From NCBI RefSeq assembly GCF_008728855.1, contig NZ_CP042906.1, positions 124,001 through 188,000 of the forward strand: a stretch of DNA of 64,000 nt. Reading direction: 5' to 3'. Position 1 is the first letter of the stretch; each line of letters opens with the position of its first letter. The notes beneath the pieces are model-generated. The model did not search any database. It was not told the DNA's origin and saw nothing but the letters and a program-made list of their open reading frames with translations. The translations under genes were made by a program, and so were the position numbers. This stretch comes from Hypericibacter terrae. GTDB lineage: Bacteria > Pseudomonadota > Alphaproteobacteria > Dongiales > Dongiaceae. Shown piece by piece: positions 17,789-27,196 of this stretch.

Positions 17789-17941
17789 CCGCGCCGCTTG
17801 GGGGTCAACGCCGGGCGCTCCTCAGCGGCGGCCCGCCGCGGCCAAGACCCTGCCGGCATTACGGGATCGTCAGGCTCACGGGCGCCAAGGCTCCACCGCG
17901 CCAAGGTTATGTGGGTCTGCTTAAGAGAGTCGGAAGATCGA

Positions 17942-18139
17942 ATGACAACGGCGACGCAGACCCGCGAGCCTTTCGAGACCATCCAGACCGACAGCCGGAC
18001 GGTCGCCTGCGACGGCGGGGACGGCCCCCTGGGCCATCCGCGCGTCTATCTCGAGATCGGCGCCTCTGGCAGCATCGAATGCCCCTATTGCAGCCGGCTT
18101 TATGTGCTGAAGGCGGGTGCCAAGGCCGGCGGCCACTGA
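17942..18139 (+). CDS. Zinc-finger (zf-CHCC) protein, NDUFS6-like
   Basis: 65 residues, ATG preceded by GGAAGA. The C-terminal half carries the CHCC zinc motif: VACDGG, GHPRVYLEI and ECPYCSRLYVL, which is the domain of the mitochondrial complex I accessory subunit NDUFS6. In alphaproteobacteria this small protein is widely kept and is thought to associate with complex I. It is divergent from the ABC ATPase gene and 106 bases upstream of polA. Confidence 0.88.
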   Translation: MTTATQTREPFETIQTDSRTVACDGGDGPLGHPRVYLEIGASGSIECPYCSRLYVLKAGAKAGGH

Positions 18140-18245
18140 GCCCTCGTCCGCGCCGCCGCTGCCCGTCGATCCGCCGACCCTGGCGCCGGGTCTTTCCGCC
18201 CGGGATTTCGCCCGCCCATCGTCCACCGCGCGAGGAGAGCCCGAC

Positions 18246-21107
18246 ATGAGCGCGGCCAAGACCAGCCCCGCCGACGAGAAGGCCCCAGCCAAGAAGCCCG
18301 ATCACGTCTTCCTGATCGACGGCTCCGGCTACATCTTCCGCGCCTTCCATGCCCTCCCGCCGCTGACGCGTCCCGACGGGACGCCCGTCAATGCGGTGCT
18401 GGGCTTCACCAACATGCTGCTGAAGCTGGTCTCGGACACGGACGCGGAATATATCGCCGTGCTGTTCGACACCGCGCGCAAGAATTATCGCAACGACATC
18501 TTTCCGGACTACAAGGCCCACCGTCCGCCGCCGCCGCCCGAGCTGATCCCGCAATTCGCGCTGATCCGCGAGGCGACCAAGGCCTGCAACGTGCCGCAGC
18601 TCGAGATGGAGGGCTTCGAGGCCGACGACCTGATCGCGACCTACGCGCGCCAGGCGGCCGAAGCCGGCGCGCAGGTGACGATCGTCTCCTCCGACAAGGA
18701 TCTGATGCAGCTGATCGGCCCGCAGGTCAGCATGCTCGACCCGATCAAGAACCGACCGATCGGTCCGGCCGAGGTCGAGGAGAAGTTCGGCGTCGGCCCC
18801 GACAAGGTGGTCGAGGTGCAGGCGCTGGCCGGCGATTCGAGCGACAATGTGCCGGGCGTGCCCGGCATCGGCGTCAAGACCGCGGCCGAGCTGATCAAGA
18901 CTTATGGCTCGCTCGAGGAGCTCCTGGCGCGCGCGGGCGAGATCAAGCAGCCGAAGCGGCGCGAAGCCCTGCAGCAGAATGCCGAGCTCGCGCGGATCAG
19001 CCGCCGGTTGGTGCTGCTCAAGAACGACGTGCCGGTAAAGCAGCCTTTCACCGCCTTCGCGCGGCGCGAGCCCGACGCGGCGCTGCTGATCCCGTTCCTC
19101 GAGGAGAACCAGTTCCGTTCCGTGCTGGCGCGGGTCCAGGGCCAGTTCGCCAAGAAGAGCGCCGGCGACGCCGCGGTGGCGGACGGCAGCGGCAAAGGCC
19201 ATGCGGCCGCGAAGCAGGCGGCGGCCTCGGCCAAGCCCACGGGCGAGGCGGCCTATGAGCTGGTCATGACCGAGGCGGAACTCGCCCGGTGGGTCGCGGC
19301 GGCGCGCGAGAAGGGCGCGGTCGCGTTCGACACCGAGACCACCTCGATCGATCCGATGCAGGCCTCGCTCGTTGGGTTCTCTCTCGCCATCGAAACGGGC
19401 CGCGCCTGCTATGTGCCGGTCGGCCATCGCGGCGGGCCGCCGCAAGGCCAGCTCGATCTCGGCGGCGACGGGGAGGGCGGATTGCTGCCCAACCAGATTC
19501 CCCTGGCGAAGGCGCTCGCCCTGATCAAGCCGCTGCTCGAAGACCCTTCGGTGCTCAAGATCGGGCAGAACATCAAATACGACATGACGATCATGGCGGC
19601 GCATGACATCGCCATCGCGCCCTATGACGACACCATGCTGATCTCCTACGTGCTCGCCGGCGGCGCCCACGGCCATGGGATGGACGAGCTCTCCGAGCTG
19701 CATCTGAACCACCGCACGATCCACTATGAGGAGGTCGCCGGCACCGGCAAGGCGCAGGTGACCTTCGATCGCGTGCCGCTCGACAAGGCGCTCGCCTATG
19801 CGGCCGAGGATGCCGACGTCACCTTGCGGCTGCATCAGGTGCTCAAACCCCAGATGCTGGCCGAACGTCTCGCGACCGTCTACGAGACCATCGACCGGCC
19901 GCTGGTGCCGGTGGTGATGGCGATGGAGCGCGCGGGCGTCAGGCTCGACCGCAAGGTGCTGCAGGACCTCTCCGCCGATTTCGCCGCGCGGCTGATCGAG
20001 CTGGAGAAGCAGATCCACAAGCTCGCCGGCCATGAGTTCAACATCGGCTCGCCCAAGCAGCTGGGCGAGGTGATGTTCGACGAGATGGGACTGGGCGGCG
20101 GCAAGAAGGGCAAGACCGGCGCCTATGCGACCGGCGCCGATGTGCTCGAGGAGCTGGCGGCGCAGGGCCACGACCTGCCGGCGCGCGTGCTGGACTGGCG
20201 CCAGCTCTCCAAGCTCAAGAGCACCTATACGGACTCGCTGCAGGAGCAGATCAACGCCAGGACCGGCCGCGTTCATACCAGCTTCGCGCTGGCGGCGACC
20301 TCCACCGGCCGACTCTCCTCGACCGATCCGAATTTGCAGAACATTCCGATCCGCACCGAGGAGGGCCGCAAGATCCGCCGCGCCTTCGTCGCCGAGAAGG
20401 GATGGGTGCTGCTCTCGGTCGATTATTCGCAGATCGAGCTGCGCCTCGCGGCCCATATGGCCGAGGTGCCGCAACTCAAGGAAGCCTTCCGCGAAGGCAT
20501 CGACATCCATGCCATGACCGCGAGCCAGGTCTTCGGCGTGCCGGTCAAGGGCATGGATCCGATGGTCCGCCGCCGCGCCAAGGCGATCAATTTCGGCATC
20601 ATCTACGGCATCAGCGCCTTCGGCCTGGCGGCCCAGCTGGGCATCCCGCAGGGCGAGGCGCGCGCCTATATCGACGCCTATTTCAAGCGCTATCCCGAGA
20701 TCCTCGGCTATATGGACCGCACCAAGAAATTCGCACGCGACCATGGCTATGTGCTGACGCTGTTCGGCCGGCGCTGCCATGTGCCGGGCATCCTCGACAA
20801 GAATCCCGCGCGCCGTTCCTTCATGGAACGTGCCGCGATCAACGCGCCGCTGCAGGGCACCGCCGCCGACATCATCAAGCGCGCCATGATCCGCGTGCCC
20901 GCGGCGCTGGCCGACGCGAAGCTCCAGGCCCGCATGCTGCTGCAAGTCCATGACGAACTGCTGTTCGAGGTGCCGAAGGCCGAAGCCAAGGACACCGCGG
21001 CCCTGGTGAAGAAGGTCATGGAACGCGCCTGCGCGCCGGCACTCGAACTCGACGTGCCGCTCGTCGCCGAGACCGGCACCGCCGACAACTGGGCCGACGC
21101 ACATTGA
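18246..21107 (+). CDS. polA: DNA polymerase I
   Basis: 953 residues; start at the ATG behind GAGGAGAG. Three domains are seen in order: 5'-3' exonuclease (FLIDGSGYIFRAFHALPPLT, FEADDLIATYA, GDSSDNVPGVPGIG; residues ~20-300), an intact-looking 3'-5' proofreading domain (FDTETTSID at ~362, NIKYDMTIM, YAAEDADVT) and the A-family polymerase (TGRLSSTDPNLQNIPIR, VDYSQIELRLAAHMAE near 725, RRRAKAINFGIIYGIS, LLQVHDELLFEV). It fills gaps and removes primers during replication and repair. Unusually long open frames on the opposite strand are composition artefacts. Downstream is a palindromic repeat, then a converging gene. Confidence 0.98.
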   Translation: MSAAKTSPADEKAPAKKPDHVFLIDGSGYIFRAFHALPPLTRPDGTPVNAVLGFTNMLLKLVSDTDAEYIAVLFDTARKNYRNDIFPDYKAHRPPPPPELIPQFALIREATKACNVPQLEMEGFEADDLIATYARQAAEAGAQVTIVSSDKDLMQLIGPQVSMLDPIKNRPIGPAEVEEKFGVGPDKVVEVQALAGDSSDNVPGVPGIGVKTAAELIKTYGSLEELLARAGEIKQPKRREALQQNAELARISRRLVLLKNDVPVKQPFTAFARREPDAALLIPFLEENQFRSVLARVQGQFAKKSAGDAAVADGSGKGHAAAKQAAASAKPTGEAAYELVMTEAELARWVAAAREKGAVAFDTETTSIDPMQASLVGFSLAIETGRACYVPVGHRGGPPQGQLDLGGDGEGGLLPNQIPLAKALALIKPLLEDPSVLKIGQNIKYDMTIMAAHDIAIAPYDDTMLISYVLAGGAHGHGMDELSELHLNHRTIHYEEVAGTGKAQVTFDRVPLDKALAYAAEDADVTLRLHQVLKPQMLAERLATVYETIDRPLVPVVMAMERAGVRLDRKVLQDLSADFAARLIELEKQIHKLAGHEFNIGSPKQLGEVMFDEMGLGGGKKGKTGAYATGADVLEELAAQGHDLPARVLDWRQLSKLKSTYTDSLQEQINARTGRVHTSFALAATSTGRLSSTDPNLQNIPIRTEEGRKIRRAFVAEKGWVLLSVDYSQIELRLAAHMAEVPQLKEAFREGIDIHAMTASQVFGVPVKGMDPMVRRRAKAINFGIIYGISAFGLAAQLGIPQGEARAYIDAYFKRYPEILGYMDRTKKFARDHGYVLTLFGRRCHVPGILDKNPARRSFMERAAINAPLQGTAADIIKRAMIRVPAALADAKLQARMLLQVHDELLFEVPKAEAKDTAALVKKVMERACAPALELDVPLVAETGTADNWADAH

Positions 21108-21130
21108 AGCGATAGCGCTGCAGAGAAAAT

Positions 21131-21272
21131 CCTTCCTCTCCGCCCGCGTAGCGGGGGAGAGGGCAGGGTGAGGTGGGTCGAAGGTTCACCCTCACCCAGC
21201 TCCGAGTAAGTCTCCGCTTCGCTCCGACTCACTCTTCGCAACCCTCTCCCTCACTTTGTAAGGGAGAGGAAA
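21131..21272. repeat. Palindromic GC-rich intergenic repeat pair
   Basis: Between polA and the converging PPOX gene are two related arms, CCTCTCCGCCC...GGGGGAGAGGG and CCCTCTCCCTCACTTTGTAAGGGAGAGG, plus an inverted GGTGAGGTGGGTCGAAGG/CACCCTCACC. This is a divergent relative of the paired elements at 32127, 45891, 58321 and 61629. It may act as a bidirectional transcription end. Confidence 0.6.
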
Positions 21273-21287
21273 GAAATCAGGCGATCG

Positions 21288-22004
21288 TCAGCCCACTGCC
21301 TCCAGCGCCCGCGTCACCAGCACGGGGGCCTTCTTCATGCTGGTGAGCGGCTCCTCGAAGGCGACGCGGCGCAGCTCCGTGCCGCGGCGCAGGTCGACGC
21401 CCTCGGGATCGAGCGCCACCGCCTGCCATTGCTGCTCGTCGCGGCCTTCATTGACGGCCGCGAGGATCGCCTCCTCGGAATCGCCGCAGCTCAGGCATTG
21501 CGTCGCCGGCAGCAGCAGCTGATCGCGCTCGATCCATTCGATGCGTCCGAAGCCCGCCACCTGATGGGCGCGCTCGAGCTCGATGCGATAGACATGGAAA
21601 TCCCTGAAGCCGGCATAGAGCGCCGCCGACGGGTGGCGCGCGATGAAGCGGCGCTTCGATTGCGGGTCCTCGGTCCGGCGCGCGCGGCCGAGCAGCGTGA
21701 CGCGGGGCCCGGTCAGGACATCCTTGTGGCCGTCGGTGCCGTCGACCATCAGGCTCACATGCGGATTGCCGTCGATGTTGTGCGTGTGCTGCGCCAGCTT
21801 CGACAGCAGCAGGATCGGCGTGCCGTCCACGTCGGCCGCGACCAGGACCAGCGACGCGTAGGGCCAGGAGCCCTCGATCGTGCCGCCCTCGAGGCGGGTG
21901 GCGAGCGTCGCCTTGACCGCCTCGCGCAGCAACCGGCGCGCGAGCTGCCCCGGCGTCTCGGTGTGGCCCGCAGGCTCGGCCGGGCCCGCCGGCGTCGGGT
22001 TCAA
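21288..22004 (-). CDS. Pyridoxamine 5'-phosphate oxidase-fold / HugZ-like protein
   Basis: 238 residues. The N-terminal split-barrel domain reads KATLATRLEGGTIEGSWPYA, then LVLVAADVDGTPILLLSKLAQHTHN and TLLGRARRTEDPQSKRRF; the end has a DUF2470-like tail (RIEWIERDQLLLPATQ, AVALDPEGVDLR). Such proteins bind flavin or heme; HugZ degrades heme in some bacteria, but I cannot assign this reaction. The start codon is probably TTG at 22004 (GAGGT seven bases upstream), since no ATG stands before the conserved QLARRLLREAVKATL. Single gene, converging with polA. Confidence 0.82.
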   Translation of the reverse strand: MNPTPAGPAEPAGHTETPGQLARRLLREAVKATLATRLEGGTIEGSWPYASLVLVAADVDGTPILLLSKLAQHTHNIDGNPHVSLMVDGTDGHKDVLTGPRVTLLGRARRTEDPQSKRRFIARHPSAALYAGFRDFHVYRIELERAHQVAGFGRIEWIERDQLLLPATQCLSCGDSEEAILAAVNEGRDEQQWQAVALDPEGVDLRRGTELRRVAFEEPLTSMKKAPVLVTRALEAVG

Positions 22005-22344
22005 CGCGCCACCTCGGATCGCGGCGTCGAAAGGGATGGGGCGCGATTCCGGCGGATGTCAGGCCTGCTGACTCGTCGAATGGGCATGGCAACTCCCGAG
22101 CGGTGGAGCGGAGGACGACGGCGGCCCGGTCACCAACATGGCAAAGTCGGGGCAAACACCTCGAAAATCGAGCATTTCGTCTCGGAATTGCCTTGGCAAG
22201 CGCCAAAATGGCGCCATATTCCACCACGACAACCAGGAGCGTCGCAATTCGGCCGCCATGCGGCCCGGAACCGGGCTGGGACTCGTTCGCTGGCGGGGAC
22301 CCGATCAACGCTTTAGACTTGCTCCTGGGGGAAGATGCAGAGCC
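22005..22344. other. Divergent intergenic region upstream of chvI
   Basis: 340 bases without a supportable gene. Near 22190-22225 there are short inverted repeats (TTGCCTTGGCAAG; GGCGCC...GGCGCC) and an AT-richer patch that could hold the chvI promoter, but no clean -35/-10 pair is visible. Confidence 0.4.
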
Positions 22345-23055
22345 ATGGCTCAGACGATCGCGCTGGTCGATGACGACCGCAATATCCTGACCTCGGTCCA
22401 GATCACGCTGGAAGCCGAAGGTTTCAACGTGCGCACCTATACGGACGGCGCCGAGGCCCTGCGCGCGCTGACGGCGCAGCCGGTGGACCTTGCCATCCTC
22501 GACATCAAGATGCCGCGCATGGACGGCATGGAGCTCCTGGAGCGGCTGCGCCGCACCAGCGACCTGCCGGTGATCTTCCTGACCTCGAAGGACGACGAGG
22601 TCGACGAGATCATGGGCTTGCGCATGGGCGCCGACGATTACATCAAGAAGCCCTTCTCGCAGCGGTTGCTGATCGAGCGCATCCGCACGTTGCTGCGCCG
22701 CGAGACCCTGGTGCGCGAGGCCGAGGCCTCGCCGCAAGGCGCGGGCAATCCCGAGAGCATCGTGCGCGGCGAGCTGGTGATGGATCCGATGCGCCATGCC
22801 TGTACCTGGAAGGGCCAGGCGGTGCAGCTCACCGTCACCGAGTTCCTGCTGCTGAAGGCGCTGGCGCAGCGCCCGGGCCATGTGAAGAGCCGCGACCAGC
22901 TGATGGACGCGGCCTATGGCGAGCATATCTATGTCGACGACCGGACCATCGACAGCCATGTCAAAAGGCTGCGCAAGAAATTCAAATCGTCCGATGGCGA
23001 GTTCCAGATGATCGAGACGCTCTATGGCGTCGGTTATCGATATCGCGAGAACTGA
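22345..23055 (+). CDS. chvI: Two-component response regulator ChvI
   Basis: 236 residues, OmpR/PhoB class. The receiver domain has LVDDDRNIL, phospho-acceptor Asp53 in [25 protein letters not shown] and DDYIKKPFS; the C-terminal winged helix ends [12 protein letters not shown]. The strong match to ChvI and its place directly before a ChvG-like kinase and hprK, as in many alphaproteobacteria, decide the name. ChvI controls acid, envelope and symbiosis/virulence responses. The ATG at 22345 gives the standard start; GGGGGAAG lies upstream. Confidence 0.93.
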   Translation: MAQTIALVDDDRNILTSVQITLEAEGFNVRTYTDGAEALRALTAQPVDLAILDIKMPRMDGMELLERLRRTSDLPVIFLTSKDDEVDEIMGLRMGADDYIKKPFSQRLLIERIRTLLRRETLVREAEASPQGAGNPESIVRGELVMDPMRHACTWKGQAVQLTVTEFLLLKALAQRPGHVKSRDQLMDAAYGEHIYVDDRTIDSHVKRLRKKFKSSDGEFQMIETLYGVGYRYREN

Positions 23056-23128
23056 TCGGGCCGGAGACCTCCGACGCTGCTGAGATCACTGTCACGCTTC
23101 CGGCCGGCGCCCATCGATCCGATCCTTC

Positions 23129-25036
23129 ATGTCGGCGGAGCCTGAGTTCCGGGCCTCGCGGCCCGAGCGCGGCCCCGGCCGCGACAGCGATCCCCCGCTG
23201 GTGGCGAAGCGCGATTCCGGCCCGCGCGCGCCGGGCCTCGACGGCATCCGCGCGCTCGACTCCGACCGGCCCGCGGGCAAGGCGAAGCCCGAGGCGCGCC
23301 GGCCCGAGGCCGCCGATCCCGACATCGCGAAACCGCCCGGCAAGCGCGAGCCGGATGCGGCCACCAAGGCCGCCATTCGCCGCCGTCGCCGCCGGCGGCG
23401 GCGATTGTCGCCGCTCACCCGACGCATCCTCGCCCTCAATGTGCTGGCGATCGCGATTCCGGTCGCAGGATTGCTCTATCTCGGCGACTATCGCGACGAC
23501 CTGGTGAAATCGCAGCTGGCGGGCTTGCGCACGCAGGCCGAGCTCTTCGCCGGCGCGCTCGGCACCAGCGGCGTGGTGACCGGGCCGCTGGGGGAGGAAA
23601 AGATCCTGCCCGAGACCACGCGCCATACGGTGCGCCGCCTGGTCGACGTCTCCAAGGTGCGCGCACGGCTGTTCGACTCCGACGGCATCCTGCTCGCCGA
23701 CAGTTTCAAACTGGTCGGACCCTCGGGCCAGGTCGATATCGAGGTGTTGCCGCCGCAGGAGCAGCACAACCTCTTCGGCAATCTGGTGGCCGATATCTAT
23801 GACTGGGTGATCGCGCAGATGCCGGGCAACCGGCGCATGCCGCTCTATCGCGAGGCGGCCGACCAGAAGGCCGAGGATTATCCCGAGGCGGAGCGCGCGC
23901 TCCAGGGCGAGACCGCGGAAATGGTCCGCAGCAACGGCGCCGGCGGCATGATCCTCTCGGTCGCGGTGCCGGTGCAGCGCTATCGCCAGGTGCTGGGCGC
24001 GCTGATGGTCTCGACCGACGGGCGCGAGATCGAGGATTCGCTGCGCCGGGTGCGGCTCGGCATCCTCAAGGTCTTCGCGGTGGCCGCCGCCATCACGACG
24101 CTGCTCTCGCTCTATCTCGCCGGCACCATCGCGCGGCCCATTCATCGCCTGGCGGAAGCGGCCGACCGCGTGCGGCGCGTGCCGGGGCGCCAGGTGGCGA
24201 TTCCCGATTTCGGCAAGCGCAAGGACGAGATCGGCGATCTGGCCGAGGCGCTGCGCGACATGACCAACGCGCTGTGGCAGCGGATGGACGCGATCGAGCG
24301 GTTCGCCGCCGACGTCGCGCACGAGATCAAGAATCCGCTGACTTCGCTCCGGAGCGCGGTCGAGACGGTCGCGCGCATCGAGGATCCGGTGCAGCAGAAA
24401 AAGCTGATGGGCATCATCCTCGACGACGTCCAGCGGCTCAACCGCCTCATCACCGACATTTCGGACGCCTCGCGCCTCGATGCGGAATTGTCGCGCGCGG
24501 AGAGCGAGCCGATCGATCTGCCGCGCCTGCTGCAGGCGCTGGCCGATCTTCACGAGAACACGATCGGCCAGGAGGGGCCCCGGCTGGTGCTGGATATCGC
24601 CGAGCGTCAGGGCCTCGAGGTGATGGGAATCGAAAGCCGCCTGGTGCAGGTGTTGCGCAATCTGATCGCCAATGCGGTCTCCTTCAGCCCGCCCGACGGG
24701 CGCATCCGTCTCGCCTGCGGCCGGCAGGGCGACATGGTCCGCATCCTGGTCGAGGATGGCGGTCCGGGCATTCCGCCCGGCAAGCTCGAGGCGATCTTCG
24801 AGCGTTTCTACAGCGAGCGGCCGAAGGCCGAGAAGTTCGGCGCCCATTCGGGCCTGGGCCTCTCCATCTCCAAGCAGATCGTCGAGGCCCAGGGCGGGCG
24901 GATCTGGGCCGAGAACATCGAGGATGCGCATGGCGAGATTCTGGGCGCGCGCTTCGTGATCCTGCTGCCCGCTCGCGAGCATCAGCCGCGCGACCGCCAG
25001 CCGCGCGACCGCCAGTCCCGCGACTGGCAGCGCTGA
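23129..25036 (+). CDS. chvG: Sensor histidine kinase ChvG
   Basis: 635 residues. A long Pro/Arg/Asp-rich cytoplasmic N-terminus (1-98) ends in nine consecutive arginines at ~84-92. Membrane helices lie at ~99-118 and ~311-331 with a periplasmic sensor between, then HAMP (IARPIHRLAEAADRVR), H-box AADVAHEIKNPLTSLRSA (His398) and the ATPase boxes NLIANAVSFSPP, EDGGPGIPPG and HSGLGLSISKQI. The last ~18 residues repeat RDRQPRDRQS. It phosphorylates ChvI; it lies 73 bases after chvI and 10 before hprK. The N-terminal extension is longer than usual, so a later start is possible, though ATG 23129 is in frame and plausible. Confidence 0.92.
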   Translation: MSAEPEFRASRPERGPGRDSDPPLVAKRDSGPRAPGLDGIRALDSDRPAGKAKPEARRPEAADPDIAKPPGKREPDAATKAAIRRRRRRRRRLSPLTRRILALNVLAIAIPVAGLLYLGDYRDDLVKSQLAGLRTQAELFAGALGTSGVVTGPLGEEKILPETTRHTVRRLVDVSKVRARLFDSDGILLADSFKLVGPSGQVDIEVLPPQEQHNLFGNLVADIYDWVIAQMPGNRRMPLYREAADQKAEDYPEAERALQGETAEMVRSNGAGGMILSVAVPVQRYRQVLGALMVSTDGREIEDSLRRVRLGILKVFAVAAAITTLLSLYLAGTIARPIHRLAEAADRVRRVPGRQVAIPDFGKRKDEIGDLAEALRDMTNALWQRMDAIERFAADVAHEIKNPLTSLRSAVETVARIEDPVQQKKLMGIILDDVQRLNRLITDISDASRLDAELSRAESEPIDLPRLLQALADLHENTIGQEGPRLVLDIAERQGLEVMGIESRLVQVLRNLIANAVSFSPPDGRIRLACGRQGDMVRILVEDGGPGIPPGKLEAIFERFYSERPKAEKFGAHSGLGLSISKQIVEAQGGRIWAENIEDAHGEILGARFVILLPAREHQPRDRQPRDRQSRDWQR

Positions 25037-25046
25037 GCCGGCGGTC

Positions 25047-25523
25047 ATGACGCGCGGCGCGGGAGCTTCGGCCGATGCGATCGACGTCCACGCCACCGCG
25101 GTCGCGATCGAGGGCAGGGCCCTGCTGCTGCGGGGTCCCTCGGGCAGTGGCAAGTCGGATCTGGCCTTGCGGCTGGTGGACGGAGGGGCGCGGCTGATCG
25201 GCGACGATCGGGTCCGGATCGAGCGGCGAGGGACCGCTCTCTGGGCGCTGACGCCGCCGGACATTCCCGAGGCGCTGCGCCACAAGATCGAAATCCGCGG
25301 AATCGGTATCGCCAGCCTCCCCGGCCTGGCCGAGGCCCCCCTGATCCTGGCGGTCGATCTGGTGCCGGGCCCGGCGCCGGAACGGCTGCCCGCGGCGCAA
25401 AACTGTCATTATCTGGGGGTTGCCCTGCCTTTGATCGCCCTCGACCCCTTTACCGCCTCGGCCGCCGCCAAGCTGCGGCTTGCGGTAAAGCTCGGCCCCG
25501 GGTCTATAATCCCACCCCCATGA
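25047..25523 (+). CDS. hprK: HPr kinase/phosphorylase (short alphaproteobacterial form)
   Basis: 158 residues, just the C-terminal kinase domain, as normal in alphaproteobacteria (the Gram-positive enzyme is ~310). Walker A is RGPSGSGKSD (Lys36), followed by RLIGDDRVRI and the family segment IEIRGIGIASLPG. It phosphorylates HPr on serine (Ser56 of the HPr encoded 1.4 kb downstream). The stop overlaps the rapZ ATG by four bases. It links the ChvI/ChvG pair to the PTS genes, a conserved arrangement. Confidence 0.93.
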   Translation: MTRGAGASADAIDVHATAVAIEGRALLLRGPSGSGKSDLALRLVDGGARLIGDDRVRIERRGTALWALTPPDIPEALRHKIEIRGIGIASLPGLAEAPLILAVDLVPGPAPERLPAAQNCHYLGVALPLIALDPFTASAAAKLRLAVKLGPGSIIPPP

Positions 25524-26458
25524 CCCAACAGGCAGCGCCCGAGGCGCCAGCGTCTACCGTGGGCGGGTATGCGTCGATCGCATCCCGCCCGGAGCGCCTG
25601 CCGGTGGTGCTGGTGACCGGATTGTCCGGCGCCGGCCATACCACCGCGCTCAAGATCCTCGAGGATCTCGGTTACGAAGCCGTCGACAATCTGCCCCTGA
25701 CCCTGATGGACGGGCTTGCCGGCGGCAAGCTGGCGCGTCCGCTGGCGGTCGGCGTGGACAGCCGCACGCGCGACTTTTCGGCGGAAGCCCTGATCGAGCG
25801 GCTCCGGCTGCTGACCGGCGATTCGGCCCTCGAGGTGAAGCTTCTGTTTCTTGACTGCAGCGACGAGGTCTTGCGCCGGCGCTTTACCGAGACGCGGCGG
25901 CGCCATCCGCTGGCGCTCGACCGCCCCGTCGCCGACGGCATCCGCCAGGAGCGCGAGCTGCTCGATCCCTTGCGCGAACACGCGGATCTCGTGGTCGACA
26001 GCACCGATCTCGCCATCGGCGACCTGAAACATCTGCTGCAGGGTCATTTCCGCATCCGCGCGGCCTCGGCGGCCGCGATCACCGTGATGTCGTTCTCCTA
26101 CCGCCATGGCCTGCCGCGCGAAGCCGACCTGGTGTTCGATGCGCGCTTCCTGAGCAACCCGCATTATCGCGACGAGCTGCGCCCGCTCAGCGGCAAGGAC
26201 GAGCCGGTGGCGCGCTTCATCGAGGCCGACCCCGCCTGGACTCCCTTCTTCGCGGCGCTTGGCAATCTGCTCCTGCCGCTGCTGCCGCGATTCGAGCGGG
26301 AGGGCAAGAGTTATCTGACCTTGGCCGTCGGATGTACCGGCGGCCGTCACCGCTCGGTCTTTACCGCCGAACGCTTGGCCCAGTGGTTGCGCGAGCAGGG
26401 GCGTCATGTCAGCTTGCGCCACCGCGATCTCGACCGGGGGGCCGGAGCGGATCGATGA
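25520..26458 (+). CDS. rapZ: RNase adapter protein RapZ (YvcJ family)
   Basis: 312 residues. The N-terminal nucleotide-binding domain has VLVTGLSGAGHTTALKILED and YEAVDNLPLTLM; the C-terminal domain has FSYRHGLPREADLVFDARFL, NPHYRDELRPLSG and the signature VGCTGGRHRSVFTAERLA. In E. coli RapZ guides decay of the small RNA GlmZ and responds to glucosamine-6-phosphate; the alphaproteobacterial role is not settled. At the Walker-A lysine position this protein has His (GAGHTT), so nucleotide binding may be altered. Coupled by overlap to hprK, and 37 bases before manX. Confidence 0.92.
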   Translation: MTQQAAPEAPASTVGGYASIASRPERLPVVLVTGLSGAGHTTALKILEDLGYEAVDNLPLTLMDGLAGGKLARPLAVGVDSRTRDFSAEALIERLRLLTGDSALEVKLLFLDCSDEVLRRRFTETRRRHPLALDRPVADGIRQERELLDPLREHADLVVDSTDLAIGDLKHLLQGHFRIRAASAAAITVMSFSYRHGLPREADLVFDARFLSNPHYRDELRPLSGKDEPVARFIEADPAWTPFFAALGNLLLPLLPRFEREGKSYLTLAVGCTGGRHRSVFTAERLAQWLREQGRHVSLRHRDLDRGAGADR

Positions 26459-26495
26459 CGGCGATGGGATCGAGCATGGGGTGGGGAAAAGCAGC

Positions 26496-26903
26496 ATGAT
26501 CGGCATGGTGTTGGTGACGCATGGTCGATTGGCCGAGGAGTTCGTCTCGGCGCTCGAGCATGTCGTCGGCAAGCAGAAGAACATCGCGGCCATCTGCATC
26601 GGCCCGGATGACGATATGGAACGCCGGCGCCAGGAGATTCTCGACCAGGTGGCCAAGGTCGATGACGGCGAAGGCGTGGTGCTCCTGACCGACATGTTCG
26701 GGGGCACGCCGTCCAATCTCGCGATCTCGGTGCTCGATCGCGCCAATGTCGAGGTGATCGCCGGCGTCAATCTGCCGATGCTGATCAAGCTCGCCTCGAT
26801 CCGCGGCACGCAGAAACTGCCGGCCGCGGTGGCCGCGGCGCAGGAGGCCGGCCGCAAATACATCAACGTCGCCTCGCAGCTGCTCGCGGGTGCGGGTCAA
26901 TGA
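26496..26903 (+). CDS. PTS EIIA component, mannose (ManX) family
   Basis: 135 residues, start behind GGGGAAAAG. The phospho-acceptor is His9 in MVLVTHGRLAEEF; LLTDMFGGTPSNLAISVL and NLPMLIKLAS are the fold's other hallmarks. It accepts phosphate from HPr. No EIIB or EIIC sugar permease lies nearby, so as in other alphaproteobacteria it probably works in regulation, not sugar uptake. The stop overlaps the HPr ATG by four bases (ATGA). Confidence 0.93.
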   Translation: MIGMVLVTHGRLAEEFVSALEHVVGKQKNIAAICIGPDDDMERRRQEILDQVAKVDDGEGVVLLTDMFGGTPSNLAISVLDRANVEVIAGVNLPMLIKLASIRGTQKLPAAVAAAQEAGRKYINVASQLLAGAGQ

Positions 26904-27196
26904 ATTCCGGCTTGGCTTCCGGTGCCGCCCCCTTGTCGGCCCTTGCGGAGATCCGCAACCAGCGCGGGCTTCATGCGCGCGCTGCGGCGAAGTTCGTGCA
27001 GGCGCTGAGCGGCTTTCAAGCCGATATCGTCGTCGTCAAAGGCGATATGGAAGTCTCGGGACGCTCCATCATGGGATTGATGATGCTGGCCGCGGGCCCG
27101 GGCTCGGTGATCGAGATCCGCGCCTCGGGCCCCGACGCGATTGCCGCCTTGGGAGCGCTCGAATCCCTGATCGGACGCAAATTCGATGAAGACTGA
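26900..27196 (+). CDS. ptsH: Phosphocarrier protein HPr
   Basis: 98 residues. His25 in NQRGLHARAAAKF is the site phosphorylated by Enzyme I, and Ser56 in SGRSIMGLMMLAA the site for HprK. It carries phosphate between Enzyme I and the EIIA protein. It has about ten more N-terminal residues than the ~88-residue norm. It overlaps manX upstream and ptsI downstream (11 bases), giving tight translational coupling. Confidence 0.95.
   Translation: MNSGLASGAAPLSALAEIRNQRGLHARAAAKFVQALSGFQADIVVVKGDMEVSGRSIMGLMMLAAGPGSVIEIRASGPDAIAALGALESLIGRKFDED

Noticed and set aside
17907-21104. A 1,065-codon open frame antisense to polA
   Set aside because: The product is a His/Arg/Gly-rich string with no domain and mirrors polA codon positions; such frames are common opposite GC-rich genes.
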